64,000 bases of DNA from Pusillimonas minor (lineage in GTDB: Bacteria; Pseudomonadota; Gammaproteobacteria; Burkholderiales; Burkholderiaceae_B), in the NCBI RefSeq assembly GCF_014237865.1, contig NZ_JACJUU010000006.1, positions 124,001 through 188,000 on the forward strand, given 5' to 3'. A program made the position numbers and the translations under genes. This document shows, in pieces, positions 35,901-43,606 of this stretch. The stretch's first letter is position 1, and every line of letters begins with the position of its first letter. A model generated the notes under the pieces. It made no database searches, was not told the DNA's origin, and was given only the letters and a program-made list of their open reading frames with translations.

Positions 35901-35952
35901 CCGGCCGTCTTTATGGCGGCGACTGATGGACTGGTTAGGAGGAAGAAAATGA
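32944..35952 (+). CDS. hmfA: 2-furoyl-CoA dehydrogenase large subunit with C-terminal CoxG domain
   Basis: 1002-residue molybdopterin subunit of the xanthine dehydrogenase family. With HmfB and HmfC it should hydroxylate 2-furoyl-CoA at C5 using water. I use the GTG at 32944, eight bases after AAGGAG, instead of the TTG at 32926 that precedes that site. N-terminal markers are RVEDEALLTGRGAFVDDI, and the catalytic glutamate lies in LGSKGIGEGNNMSTP. Residues from about 830 on are an SRPBCC/CoxG-like domain (SGSVDLLAKPQQVYDVLLD, CHSLVQV), normally a separate protein in CO dehydrogenase clusters. ATGA overlap with hmfB. Assignment to furoate rests on the whole cluster. Confidence 0.85.
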   Translation: MAEAANKAEMPTAAHAHIGRSVLRVEDEALLTGRGAFVDDIGVKPGTLHAAIVRSPLAHADILSIDVSAALKSPGVRAVLVGSDVKAWATPFAVGVRQPMEHWCMAIDRVRYVGEPVAVVIAESRYLAEDALDLVQVEYRRHDAVVDPEQALSDRAPVLHEAVGSNLVNDRHFSYGEPDTAFAAAERVISVKIRYPRNSCTPIECFAVVAEFLSTDGGYDVLSNFQGPFALHPVMARALKVPGTRLRMRSPRDSGGSFGTKQAVSTYVVLLCLAARKAGAPVKWIEDRLEHLQASVSATNRVTTLEAAVRNDGEIVALRYDQIDDCGAYLRAPEPATFYRMHGMLTGAYKVKHVAARNRVVLTNKTPSGLVRGFGGPQMYFALERLVQRIAVELDLDPLEVIRRNLIDADAFPYRTPAGALYDSGNYQGALRQAELEGGVSELYTRRDQARREGRLYGIGYAAIVEPSISNMGYITTAMTPEERAKAGPKNGATTSATINIDGLGSVSVMIDSVPQGQGHRTVVSQVVADVLGLEPEDITVNVEHDTQKDSWSIAAGNYSSRFAGAVAGTVHLAARQIREKLAKIAAGMLGVDADDVVFSGRKIYAHSRPEDKLAFHRVAGAPHWAPGTLPQGVSPGLRETVFWTPPQLTAPDERDVVNSSAVYGFVFDVCGLEVDPVTGKIHIDRYVSLHDAGTILNPALADGQSRGGFAQGVGAALLEEFSYGEDGSFLAGTFADYLVPTCCEVPDLRILHMQTPSPFTPLGSKGIGEGNNMSTPVCIANAVADALGVADVTLPLTPSRVHALLGTSDPPPQAHINVANDQPVANAKRGGLALNMSGSVDLLAKPQQVYDVLLDPKALASVVPGCHSLVQVAENHYRAEVTMGVGLVRARYVAEIRLSDLTPPNALTLDGSGLSALGSVEGKGRVRLEPFEAGTRLHYDYGVSINGKVAAVGSRMLEGAARIVLRQFFEHLGRKAIGEDVSLSCRPSLWRRLMDWLGGRK

Positions 35953-36767
35953 AGCCAGCCGGTTTTGATTATCTTTGTGTTGAAACACTAGATGAGGCGC
36001 TCGAAAGTCTCCAGTTATATGGTGAGCGCGCCCGTATCTTGGCTGGTGGGCAGTCATTAATGCCAATGCTCAATATTCGCTTGGCTCAACCCAGTTTTTT
36101 AATCGATATCTCACGGTGCTCTGAGTTGGACTATATCCGTGTCGAGGGAGATCAACTGGTTGTTGGTGCAGCGGTAACGCAAGCCAAGCTCCAGCATTGG
36201 CCTAACCTGGCGCAAAAAGTGCCGTTACTGCACCAAGCATTTCCATTTATATCTCATTTCCAAATTCGTAATCACGGCACTGTCTGTGGCTCTATTGCGC
36301 ATGCCGATCCAAGTGCCGAGCTGCCTTTATGCCTTACTGCTTTGAATGGGTCAGTGGTGGTCCGTTCTGCAACCAATCGGCGCGTTGTCGCGGCCGAAAC
36401 ATTTTTTCAGGGCATGTTGACGACTACATTGGCGCCGGACGAGCTCATTCAAGAAGTGAGGTTCCCAATGGCTTTGCCAGGCGCTCGTTACTACTTCGAT
36501 GAAGTCTCGATGCGGCATGGTGACTTTGCTTTGGTGGCCGTGGCTGCGGTGGCTGCAGGGGAGTATGTCGACTTGACCGTTGGTGGAGTCGCTGATCGCC
36601 CGCGAACCGCTAAGTTGGGCCGGTTATCTGGTGAACAGCTGGAGTTGGCGATCAACGACTTTGCGTGGAGTTTGGAGGCGCAGTCCGATACGCACGCTAC
36701 CGCTCACTATCGACGCCATCTTGTACGTCAGTTGGGATTGCGTGTGATTCAAGGAGTAGTTGTATGA
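35949..36767 (+). CDS. hmfB: 2-furoyl-CoA dehydrogenase FAD subunit
   Basis: 272-residue FAD-binding subunit of the molybdenum hydroxylase (CoxM type). FAD contacts are in ILAGGQSLMPMLNIRLAQPS near 30-50 and IRNHGTVCGSIAHADPSAEL near 105-125. The start ATG overlaps the hmfA stop and follows AGGAGGAAG; the stop overlaps the hmfC start, so all three subunits are translationally coupled. It passes electrons from the iron-sulfur subunit to an acceptor that is not identified. Confidence 0.87.
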   Translation: MKPAGFDYLCVETLDEALESLQLYGERARILAGGQSLMPMLNIRLAQPSFLIDISRCSELDYIRVEGDQLVVGAAVTQAKLQHWPNLAQKVPLLHQAFPFISHFQIRNHGTVCGSIAHADPSAELPLCLTALNGSVVVRSATNRRVVAAETFFQGMLTTTLAPDELIQEVRFPMALPGARYYFDEVSMRHGDFALVAVAAVAAGEYVDLTVGGVADRPRTAKLGRLSGEQLELAINDFAWSLEAQSDTHATAHYRRHLVRQLGLRVIQGVVV

Positions 36768-37288
36768 AACATTACAAAAAAGATGAGCTTGCTCCCATAT
36801 CTTTGACGCTGAATGGTGTCGCGCGTAGCGCTTACGCCTCGCCGAGGACGCTATTGTCCGATTTTTTGCGCCATGACCTAGGTGTAACAGGCACCCATGT
36901 GGGCTGCGAGCACGGTGTTTGCGGGGCATGTACGGTCCAAGTTAATGGCGTAGCGACTCGATCATGTCTTTTGTTGGCGGTGCAAGCTCAGGGATGTACG
37001 GTCAATACAGTGGAAGGTCTTGCTGCGGATTCTGATGGAGGGCTTTCCGACCTTCAAGCAGCATTTCAACGTCATCACGCGTTGCAGTGTGGTTACTGTA
37101 CAGCCGGAATTCTGATGTCGTGTGATCACTATTTGAGAGAAGTTCCGCAGCCCACCGAACTCGAGGTCAAGGAAATGCTCTCTGGCCATCTCTGTCGTTG
37201 CACCGGATATCGCAACATTATTGATGCCGTACTAGAGGTAGCTAACGCCCGTCAAAAATCGAAAGGGATGGTGGAAAAAAATGCTTGA
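36764..37288 (+). CDS. hmfC: 2-furoyl-CoA dehydrogenase iron-sulfur subunit
   Basis: 174-residue [2Fe-2S] subunit. The plant-type cluster uses C48, C53, C56 and C68 (GCEHGVCGACTVQVNG); the second cluster uses C109, C112, C144 and C146 (QCGYCTAGILMSC, CRCTGYRNI). All eight ligands are present. The start follows AAGGAG and overlaps the hmfB stop. The last eight bases overlap the ligase gene. Confidence 0.9.
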   Translation: MKHYKKDELAPISLTLNGVARSAYASPRTLLSDFLRHDLGVTGTHVGCEHGVCGACTVQVNGVATRSCLLLAVQAQGCTVNTVEGLAADSDGGLSDLQAAFQRHHALQCGYCTAGILMSCDHYLREVPQPTELEVKEMLSGHLCRCTGYRNIIDAVLEVANARQKSKGMVEKNA

Positions 37289-38801
37289 TTTGGGTCGTAG
37301 TTTCTTGGCTTCAGTGGAGCGTAGTCCAAACGAGACCGCGATTGTCGATGGCGTGGTTCGACTAAGTTACGCGGAATGGTTCGAACGTATTCGCAATGTG
37401 ACGGGTGCTTTGCATGATATTGGGTTGAGGCGTGGCGATCATTTGGTCACGCTTTTGCAGAATCGTTGGGAGTTGGCCACGTTGCATTGGGCTTGTCAGT
37501 TTCTAGGTGTCATTGTGACGCCATTGAATTGGCGTGCCAAGTCCGATGAAATTGACTATTGCCTTCAAGACTCCAAGGCAACCGTGCTGGTATTTCAAGA
37601 TGTATCGTCGCAGGCTGTGGCTGAGTCTGCAATGGCCAATCGAGTAAAACGTGCATCAGTCGGCATGTCAGCCGCCGGGGCCGTCAGTTTTGACGATTGG
37701 CTGGTCGCGGAGCCAGCATCGCGTTTGCTTAATGCTGACGCCGATGATTGGTCCCTTATGTTGTACACGTCCGGGACAACAGGCAAGCCTAAGGGGGTGC
37801 CACGACGACACCGGCATGAGCGCGCTGCCGCACTGGCGCACGTGGCGCAGAATCTTTACGGCCGAGGTGAGCGAACACTGGGCGTGATGCCGCTTTACCA
37901 CACGATGGGCGTAAGGTCGTTGCTGTCTATGTCGCTGATCGACGGGTGCTTTGTGTGTGTTCCGAAATTCGATCCCGCTGCCGTGTTGACTTCGATAGAG
38001 GCCGAACGCATTTCCAATTTGTATCTCGTGCCAACGCTATATCACGATATCTTGGCGCACCCTAATTGTTCTAAGACCGATCTGTCGTCAGTACGAAAGC
38101 TGGGGTTTGCCGGGGCGCCCATGAATGCCGACCTGGTGCAGCGACTCGTTGCGGTGTTTTTGCCTGAGTTGTTCGTTAACCATTATGGATCTTCTGAGGT
38201 TTATACCTTCACCGTTGATCAGAATGCGGCCCGTAAGCCCGGTAGCGCAGGGAAAGGAGGCATCAATCAGCGTATTCGTGTGGTGCGATTGAACTCAAAA
38301 TGTCCCGATGCTTTGACCGAACCCTATGAGGAGGGGGAAATCATTGCGGATCTAACAGGCGACGAGTCTTTTGAAGGCTATTGGAATAGGCCCGATGCTG
38401 ACGCGAAGTCACTTGTTGAAGGGTGGTACTTCAGCGGCGATACGGGTTACTTCGACAGCGATGGTGATTTGTTCGTCTCAGGACGTACCGATGACATGAT
38501 TATCAGCGGCGGTGAGAACATTTCGCCAGTTGAAATCGAAAGTCTACTTTCCTTGCATCCAGCAGTCGATGAGGTGGCTGTGGTGGGTCTGCCAGATCCC
38601 CGCTGGGGGCAGCAGGTTACTGCATTTGTCAAACGCGTTGGTGAGGTCACGGAGGCCGCTTTGGACGAGCATTGTCGTGCCTCGGGGCTAGCCAACTTCA
38701 AGCGTCCCCGTGCTTACATTTTTGTAAAAGAAGTTCCACGTTCGCCAGTAGGCAAGCTTTTGCGCCGCAAACTTGTCGCTAGTGAGTATGACCCCGAGTA
38801 G
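37281..38801 (+). CDS. hmfD: 2-furoate-CoA ligase (AMP-forming)
   Basis: 506-residue acyl-CoA synthetase that would activate 2-furoate with ATP and CoA. ANL-family motifs are all intact: LYTSGTTGKPKGVPRRHRHE near 160, YGSSEVYTF near 300, the SGDTGYFDSDGDLFVSGRTD hinge near 395, and the catalytic lysine in SPVGKLLRRKL. Benzoate-type ligases share these motifs, so the furoate assignment is contextual. It begins inside hmfC and ends the catabolic block before the transporter genes. Confidence 0.85.
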   Translation: MLDLGRSFLASVERSPNETAIVDGVVRLSYAEWFERIRNVTGALHDIGLRRGDHLVTLLQNRWELATLHWACQFLGVIVTPLNWRAKSDEIDYCLQDSKATVLVFQDVSSQAVAESAMANRVKRASVGMSAAGAVSFDDWLVAEPASRLLNADADDWSLMLYTSGTTGKPKGVPRRHRHERAAALAHVAQNLYGRGERTLGVMPLYHTMGVRSLLSMSLIDGCFVCVPKFDPAAVLTSIEAERISNLYLVPTLYHDILAHPNCSKTDLSSVRKLGFAGAPMNADLVQRLVAVFLPELFVNHYGSSEVYTFTVDQNAARKPGSAGKGGINQRIRVVRLNSKCPDALTEPYEEGEIIADLTGDESFEGYWNRPDADAKSLVEGWYFSGDTGYFDSDGDLFVSGRTDDMIISGGENISPVEIESLLSLHPAVDEVAVVGLPDPRWGQQVTAFVKRVGEVTEAALDEHCRASGLANFKRPRAYIFVKEVPRSPVGKLLRRKLVASEYDPE

Positions 38802-38868
38802 TAAAGGTCTTAACTAGGCACACATAGGCCGTCAGACCTTCAAGATAATTAAATAATCAGGAGACATC

Positions 38869-40053
38869 ATGCATAAAAATACATTTTCCAGAAGCGCTAT
38901 AGCCTTCACACTTGTGACAGGCGTTACCGGCTTCAGCCCTGCCATAGCTGCGGACCCGATCAAGATCGGAGTCGTGACCCCATTATCAGGAACTTATGCC
39001 AGCCTGGGTCAGCAGGTGCGTTGGGGCATCGAGTTGGCGACTAAAGAAATCAACGCCGCCGGAGGGATCATGGGGCGTCAGGTTGAGTTGTTATTTGAGG
39101 ATGAAGAGGCCAATCCGGCAGTTGCAACTCCCAAGGCAGAGAAATTATTTCAAGTAGAGAAGGTCGATTTCTTGACTGGGACTGTCAACTCGGCTTCGAC
39201 ACTGGCAGTTGGTCAGGTTGCTGAACGCAATGATCGATTAATAGCCACGACGGTTTCGTTCTCCGATGCTATTACCGGAGAGAGGTGTTCGCCCAATGTT
39301 TTTCGTGTCAACGCTAAAGCGGGTCAACAGTCTGTTGCTTTGGCCTCTTGGATGAGTCAGTCGATACCTGATGCTAAGGTCTTTTATTTAGGGCCCGATT
39401 ATGAAATGGGTCGTAGCACGGTACAGGCATTTAAGACCGCAGCCGAGAATAAAGGTGCCAAGACAGTAGGCGAGGTTTTCGCTCCATTGGGAAACAAAGA
39501 TTATTCCCCTTTCTTTGGTCAAATTCGTGCGGCGCGTCCTAATGTTATGTACACGTCGGTGGCGGGTAACGATACCGTTCGTTTGTTCAATCAACTGTTT
39601 GAATATGGCTTGAATCGCAATCTGACGATAGTTGGAGCGTCAGGAACAGTGACCTCGCAGAATATGGATGCGATGGGGAAAAACTCCGAGGGATTTACGA
39701 CTGGCGTGGGGTACTCCGTTGATCTAGACATCCCTGCAAATAAGACTTTTGTTAAATCATTTCAGGAGGCCTATAAAGCCTTGCCTGACTTGTATGGGGC
39801 TGACTCTTACGGCGTGATGTATTTTTATAAGGCTGCAGTAGAAAAGGCTCAAAGTACCGAGACCGCAAAGGTGCGCACGGCAATGGAAGGTCTTGAGTGG
39901 GAAACGCCACAGGGGACGAAGACAATGCGTGCGGGCGATCATCAGGCTATGCAGGACATGTATGTAACGCGTGTTCAAGACGGTAAGTTCAATGTGCTGA
40001 GCAAAGTAGACGCTAAAGACGCACTTGGTCCGGATACCTGCACTCGTTTCTGA
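38869..40053 (+). CDS. LIV-type ABC substrate-binding protein of the furoate cluster
   Basis: 394-residue periplasmic protein with a signal peptide (cleavage after AIAA) and an AGGAGA ribosome site. Type I binding fold motifs are IKIGVVTPLSGTYASLGQQV, ELATKEINAAGGIMGRQVEL and FYLGPDYEMGRSTVQAFK. Embedded between hmfD and hmfE, it is the likely furoate (or related heteroaromatic acid) binder. An inverted repeat (AAGGTCT/AGACCTT, 38804-38810 and 38834-38840) precedes it. Confidence 0.87.
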   Translation: MHKNTFSRSAIAFTLVTGVTGFSPAIAADPIKIGVVTPLSGTYASLGQQVRWGIELATKEINAAGGIMGRQVELLFEDEEANPAVATPKAEKLFQVEKVDFLTGTVNSASTLAVGQVAERNDRLIATTVSFSDAITGERCSPNVFRVNAKAGQQSVALASWMSQSIPDAKVFYLGPDYEMGRSTVQAFKTAAENKGAKTVGEVFAPLGNKDYSPFFGQIRAARPNVMYTSVAGNDTVRLFNQLFEYGLNRNLTIVGASGTVTSQNMDAMGKNSEGFTTGVGYSVDLDIPANKTFVKSFQEAYKALPDLYGADSYGVMYFYKAAVEKAQSTETAKVRTAMEGLEWETPQGTKTMRAGDHQAMQDMYVTRVQDGKFNVLSKVDAKDALGPDTCTRF

Positions 40054-40069
40054 ATAGCCTTTTCTCTAA

Positions 40070-40105
40070 GACCAGGCCCGGGCCATGAGTATCCGGGCCT
40101 CGGTC
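40070..40105 (+). repeat. Intercistronic hairpin after the binding-protein gene
   Basis: AGGCCCGG (40074-40081) pairs perfectly with CCGGGCCT (40093-40100), extended by GACC/GGTC with one bulge. There is no T-run. It occupies the same position as the hairpins of LIV operon 1 and probably keeps binding-protein mRNA in excess over the permease mRNA. Confidence 0.6.
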
Positions 40106-40124
40106 CCTACAAGGAATAATGTGT

Positions 40125-41018
40125 ATGGGTAGCGTGATCGATGCCTTTCAGTTTGTGTATGCGCCTCAAATTATCAATGGTTTGTCTATTGGCGTAGCGG
40201 TTGTGCTAATGGCGCTGGGGCTAACAATTATCTTCGGTTTGCTTGACGTAATTAACATGGCTCACGGCGAGTTCTATGCGCTTGGGGCATATGTGGGTAT
40301 TACCTTGTTGGCTTTGGGTGTAGGGTTCTGGGTCGCCTTGGTTTTGGTGCCGCTTATTATGGCGCCGCTCGGATACATGACTGAGCGCTTGTTTATTCAG
40401 CGTGTTTTCCATCAACGTGACCGACATATGTTGACCCTGCTTTTGACGTTCGGTCTGGCAATCGTTTTGGAAGACGTCTACAAACTGATTTTTGGGCCCC
40501 AGCCCTATTCTGTCGATATGCCGATTGGCGGCGGCAGTGAAATTATGGGGGTGTTTTTTCCAAATTATCGTCTTTTCATGATGGCTATCGGTGTACTGAT
40601 CATCGCGTTAGTCTGGTTGGTGGTTTACAAAACCCGGCTTGGAGCTATGGTGCGTGCGGCCGCTTTTGACAAAAACATGGCGTCTTCGCTAGGCGTCCCG
40701 GTGTCTGTGGTGTATGCGGGAACTTTTGCGTTTGGAGTGGCTTTGGCTGGGCTGGCAGGAATAATGCTTGCGCCAATATATTCCGTTTTCCCCACTATGG
40801 GAAAAGACTTTATCCTGATGGCATTCAGTGTGGTCATCGTGGGCGGCCTGGGTAGCATAAAAGGGGCCCTGATTGCTGGGTTGTTTCTGACCCAAATTCA
40901 GGCGCTTTCAAGTTTATATATTTCGCCATCTTGGAGTGACCCACTGGTTTTCGCCATTATGGTGCTTGTGCTAATGGTGAGGCCGCAAGGTTTGTTCGGG
41001 AGGTTAGGACATGCTTGA
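40125..41018 (+). CDS. LIV-type ABC permease, LivH-like (furoate cluster)
   Basis: 297-residue inner-membrane permease. The start at 40125 is eight bases after AAGGAA; an ATG two codons earlier is too close to that site. Hallmarks are LGLTIIFGLLDVINMAHGEF and the coupling region TRLGAMVRAAAFDKNMASSL, plus VIVGGLGSIKGALIAGLFL. It overlaps the LivM-like gene by eight bases. Confidence 0.9.
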   Translation: MGSVIDAFQFVYAPQIINGLSIGVAVVLMALGLTIIFGLLDVINMAHGEFYALGAYVGITLLALGVGFWVALVLVPLIMAPLGYMTERLFIQRVFHQRDRHMLTLLLTFGLAIVLEDVYKLIFGPQPYSVDMPIGGGSEIMGVFFPNYRLFMMAIGVLIIALVWLVVYKTRLGAMVRAAAFDKNMASSLGVPVSVVYAGTFAFGVALAGLAGIMLAPIYSVFPTMGKDFILMAFSVVIVGGLGSIKGALIAGLFLTQIQALSSLYISPSWSDPLVFAIMVLVLMVRPQGLFGRLGHA

Positions 41019-42048
41019 GCACACCACTTCAGCCCCATCGCGGCGTGTCTTGTCTCAACAGCCCGAGGACATTGCACGCAATATTCTCAGACGCTTTGCC
41101 TATCTTTTTATCGCATTGGCACTACTGTTCACAGTGGTCGCCTATGTAGCTAATGACGTTTTTTTCTTCCGGCTGGCTACTGAAGCTTTGCTTTATGGCG
41201 GTTTGGCTATGGGCGTGGACTTGCTCCTAGGCTATGCCGGTCTTTTGTCGCTGGGACACGCATTATTTTTTGGCTTGGGCGCGTATGTCTCAGCGCTGGT
41301 TCTTAAGAGTATGGCACCGTCTTTTTGGCTCGCGATGGTCATCACTATTTTGATTACCACTGCGGTTGGCCTAGTTGCTGGTCTTATAGCGATAAGGGCT
41401 AGGGGCGTTTACTTCGCCTTGATTACCTTTGGATTAGCTGAGGTTGTTGCGAAGGCCGTATACAACACGTACGAATTGGGCGGTTCAGACGGCATTATGG
41501 GCGTTCCGATTATTGAAATAAGTTTTGGATTTTTCGCAATTAACAGCAATGATCCCGGCGCGTTCTTTTTGTTTGTTCTCGCGTTCATTATGGGGCTTTA
41601 CTTTATTCTGGAGGCGTTATCGCGAAGCCCTTTTGGTCGTGTCGTGGTTGCCATTAAAGCCAACGAAGATCGCGTGCCATTTCTGGGCTTCAGCGCTCAA
41701 ACTTACAAGCTTCTTATTTTTGTCATCGCCGCTAATGTGGCCGCGCTTTCGGGGGCTTTGTATCCCGTCTTGCGGGGTTTTGTTTCTCCGGAGCTATTGT
41801 TCTTCCACACGTCAGGGAACGCCGTCATTACAGTTGTTTTGGGGGGGATAGGCACACTTATCGGGCCACTGTACGGCAGTGTCATTCTGACTGCGCTTAA
41901 GTCAATTGTGGGCTCGTACACAGAGCATCACTTAATTGTCATCGGAGTGCTGTTCATGATTTCGGTCATTTTCTTTCCCACCGGGTTAATTGGGTATCTG
42001 AAGACACGTATTCAGCTTCGCATTGAACGTCCAGGGAGGGCTGTATGA
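41011..42048 (+). CDS. LIV-type ABC permease, LivM-like (furoate cluster)
   Basis: 345-residue inner-membrane permease partner of the LivH-like protein. Family signatures are GYAGLLSLGHALFFGLGAYV, ARGVYFALITFGLAEVVAKA and SPFGRVVVAIKANEDRVPFL. A charged N-terminal extension of about 40 residues precedes the first helix. Overlaps both neighbours (eight bases before, ATGA after). Confidence 0.9.
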   Translation: MLEHTTSAPSRRVLSQQPEDIARNILRRFAYLFIALALLFTVVAYVANDVFFFRLATEALLYGGLAMGVDLLLGYAGLLSLGHALFFGLGAYVSALVLKSMAPSFWLAMVITILITTAVGLVAGLIAIRARGVYFALITFGLAEVVAKAVYNTYELGGSDGIMGVPIIEISFGFFAINSNDPGAFFLFVLAFIMGLYFILEALSRSPFGRVVVAIKANEDRVPFLGFSAQTYKLLIFVIAANVAALSGALYPVLRGFVSPELLFFHTSGNAVITVVLGGIGTLIGPLYGSVILTALKSIVGSYTEHHLIVIGVLFMISVIFFPTGLIGYLKTRIQLRIERPGRAV

Positions 42049-42827
42049 GTGCACGTTTTAACTCTTCCACCTCTGATGGGGATGCCATCCTGGATGTGCA
42101 AGGCTTGTCTGTATCGTTTGGTGCACTTAAAGCCGTAGATCAGGTGAGTTTTCGCGCGCCACGCGGAAAAATCGTTTCTTTGATCGGGCCTAATGGCGCT
42201 GGAAAAAGTACGTTGTTTAATCTTGTCAGCGGTGCGATCCGTCCCACCCAAGGCGAGGTACTTCTTAATGGCGAGCGTGTTACAGCCTTGACGCCTAATC
42301 AGTTACTGCACAAGGGCTTGTCACGTTCTTTTCAGATCACCAAGCTGTTTTTCGATTTATCTGTCATTGAAAACTTGCGCCTGGCGGCTCAGGCGCTCGA
42401 GTCGGGGGGGCGGGCCTTTCAGCCTTTGTCTCGAAGTGTCCATGCCAGGCAACGAGTTGATGAGCTAATTATCCAGTTTGGCCTTGAGGAAAAGGTTTAC
42501 GAGCTCGCAGGTTATTTGTCGCACGGCGAACAGCGACGTCTCGAGATTGCGTTGGCTATGGCCTCGAGGCCTAAATTGTTATTGCTTGATGAACCAACTC
42601 AAGGTATGTCGCATGCCGACACGCTCGAAACGGCCGGGCTTATTAAGTCATTGGCTGGGGATGTAACTGTATTGTTGGTTGAACATGATGTTGGATTGGT
42701 TATGACGCTTTCTGATCATGTGGTCGTGATGACACAAGGCAAAAAACTAACAGAAGGTTCCCCGCAAGATGTAAGGGCAAATCCGGCCGTTCAGTCAGCC
42801 TATTTTGGGGAGCGGCAAGATGCTTGA
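42045..42827 (+). CDS. LIV-type ABC ATPase, LivG-like (furoate cluster)
   Basis: 260-residue ATPase. Walker A GPNGAGKSTLFNLVSG near 47, signature region YLSHGEQRRLEIALAMA near 157, Walker B LLLLDEPTQGMSH, and the LivG-type end NPAVQSAYFG. As in operon 1, the LSGGQ motif is replaced by a SHGEQ variant, which is common in this subfamily. Coupled to the LivM- and LivF-like genes by overlaps. Confidence 0.92.
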   Translation: MSARFNSSTSDGDAILDVQGLSVSFGALKAVDQVSFRAPRGKIVSLIGPNGAGKSTLFNLVSGAIRPTQGEVLLNGERVTALTPNQLLHKGLSRSFQITKLFFDLSVIENLRLAAQALESGGRAFQPLSRSVHARQRVDELIIQFGLEEKVYELAGYLSHGEQRRLEIALAMASRPKLLLLDEPTQGMSHADTLETAGLIKSLAGDVTVLLVEHDVGLVMTLSDHVVVMTQGKKLTEGSPQDVRANPAVQSAYFGERQDA

Positions 42828-43527
42828 GTTGCGCGATGTAAATACTCACTATGGTTTGAGCCATGTATTGCAGGGGGTGTCTTTGTCGGTTGAGCCCGGC
42901 GAGGTTGTTTTGCTATGTGGCCGTAATGGTGTGGGCAAGACAACGACAATCAAAACAATTGCAGGGTGGGTTAAACCGTCAGCCGGGGTAGTGCAGTTTA
43001 ACGGGGCATCTCTAAATGAAATGGAGTCCGATCGAATATGCAGGCTAGGTATAGGTCTGGTACCCGAAGACCGGAGGGTGTTCCCCGGTCTGACCGTTGA
43101 AGAAAATTTGCAGCTTGGCGTTTTGCAATGTCCTCGCAGATCAAGAGCTGAAAGTCGTCAGATTCTAAGTCAGGTGTATGACCAATTCCCCCGGCTACGT
43201 GAGCGTCGCTTGCAGATGGGAACTTCTTTATCGGGTGGTGAACAGCAGATGTTAGCAATTGCTCGGGTCTTGGTCGGTGCGCCTAAGTTGTTGCTTATTG
43301 ACGAGCCTACCGAGGGGTTGGCCCCAATCATTGTCGAAGAGATCTTTGCCATCATTGAGCGATTGAAGTCTGAGGGCATGCCCATTTTGCTGGTCGAACA
43401 GAACGTTCACCGTGCTCTTACGGTTGCAACCCGTTTTTATGCACTGGAGCGGGGTCAGGTCGTCTTGCAGGGTAATGCTAAATCGACAGACGACCGAGAG
43501 GCATTGAATAAAGTGATTGCTGTTTGA
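42820..43527 (+). CDS. LIV-type ABC ATPase, LivF-like (furoate cluster)
   Basis: 235-residue ATPase. The start is the ATG preceded by GGGGAG inside the end of the LivG-like gene. Walker A GRNGVGKTTTIKTIAG, the LivF-specific LVPEDRRVFPGLTVEENLQL, signature LSGGEQQMLAIARVLVG and Walker B LLIDEPTEGLAP are intact. Last transporter gene; 79 bp separate it from hmfE. Confidence 0.92.
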   Translation: MLELRDVNTHYGLSHVLQGVSLSVEPGEVVLLCGRNGVGKTTTIKTIAGWVKPSAGVVQFNGASLNEMESDRICRLGIGLVPEDRRVFPGLTVEENLQLGVLQCPRRSRAESRQILSQVYDQFPRLRERRLQMGTSLSGGEQQMLAIARVLVGAPKLLLIDEPTEGLAPIIVEEIFAIIERLKSEGMPILLVEQNVHRALTVATRFYALERGQVVLQGNAKSTDDREALNKVIAV

Positions 43528-43606
43528 TTTTGATTTATATGCTGCTGCGTACGTTTGATTTTTGTAACGCAACCCCAGATTTATTTTTGATGTTAAAGGA
43601 ACGAAG

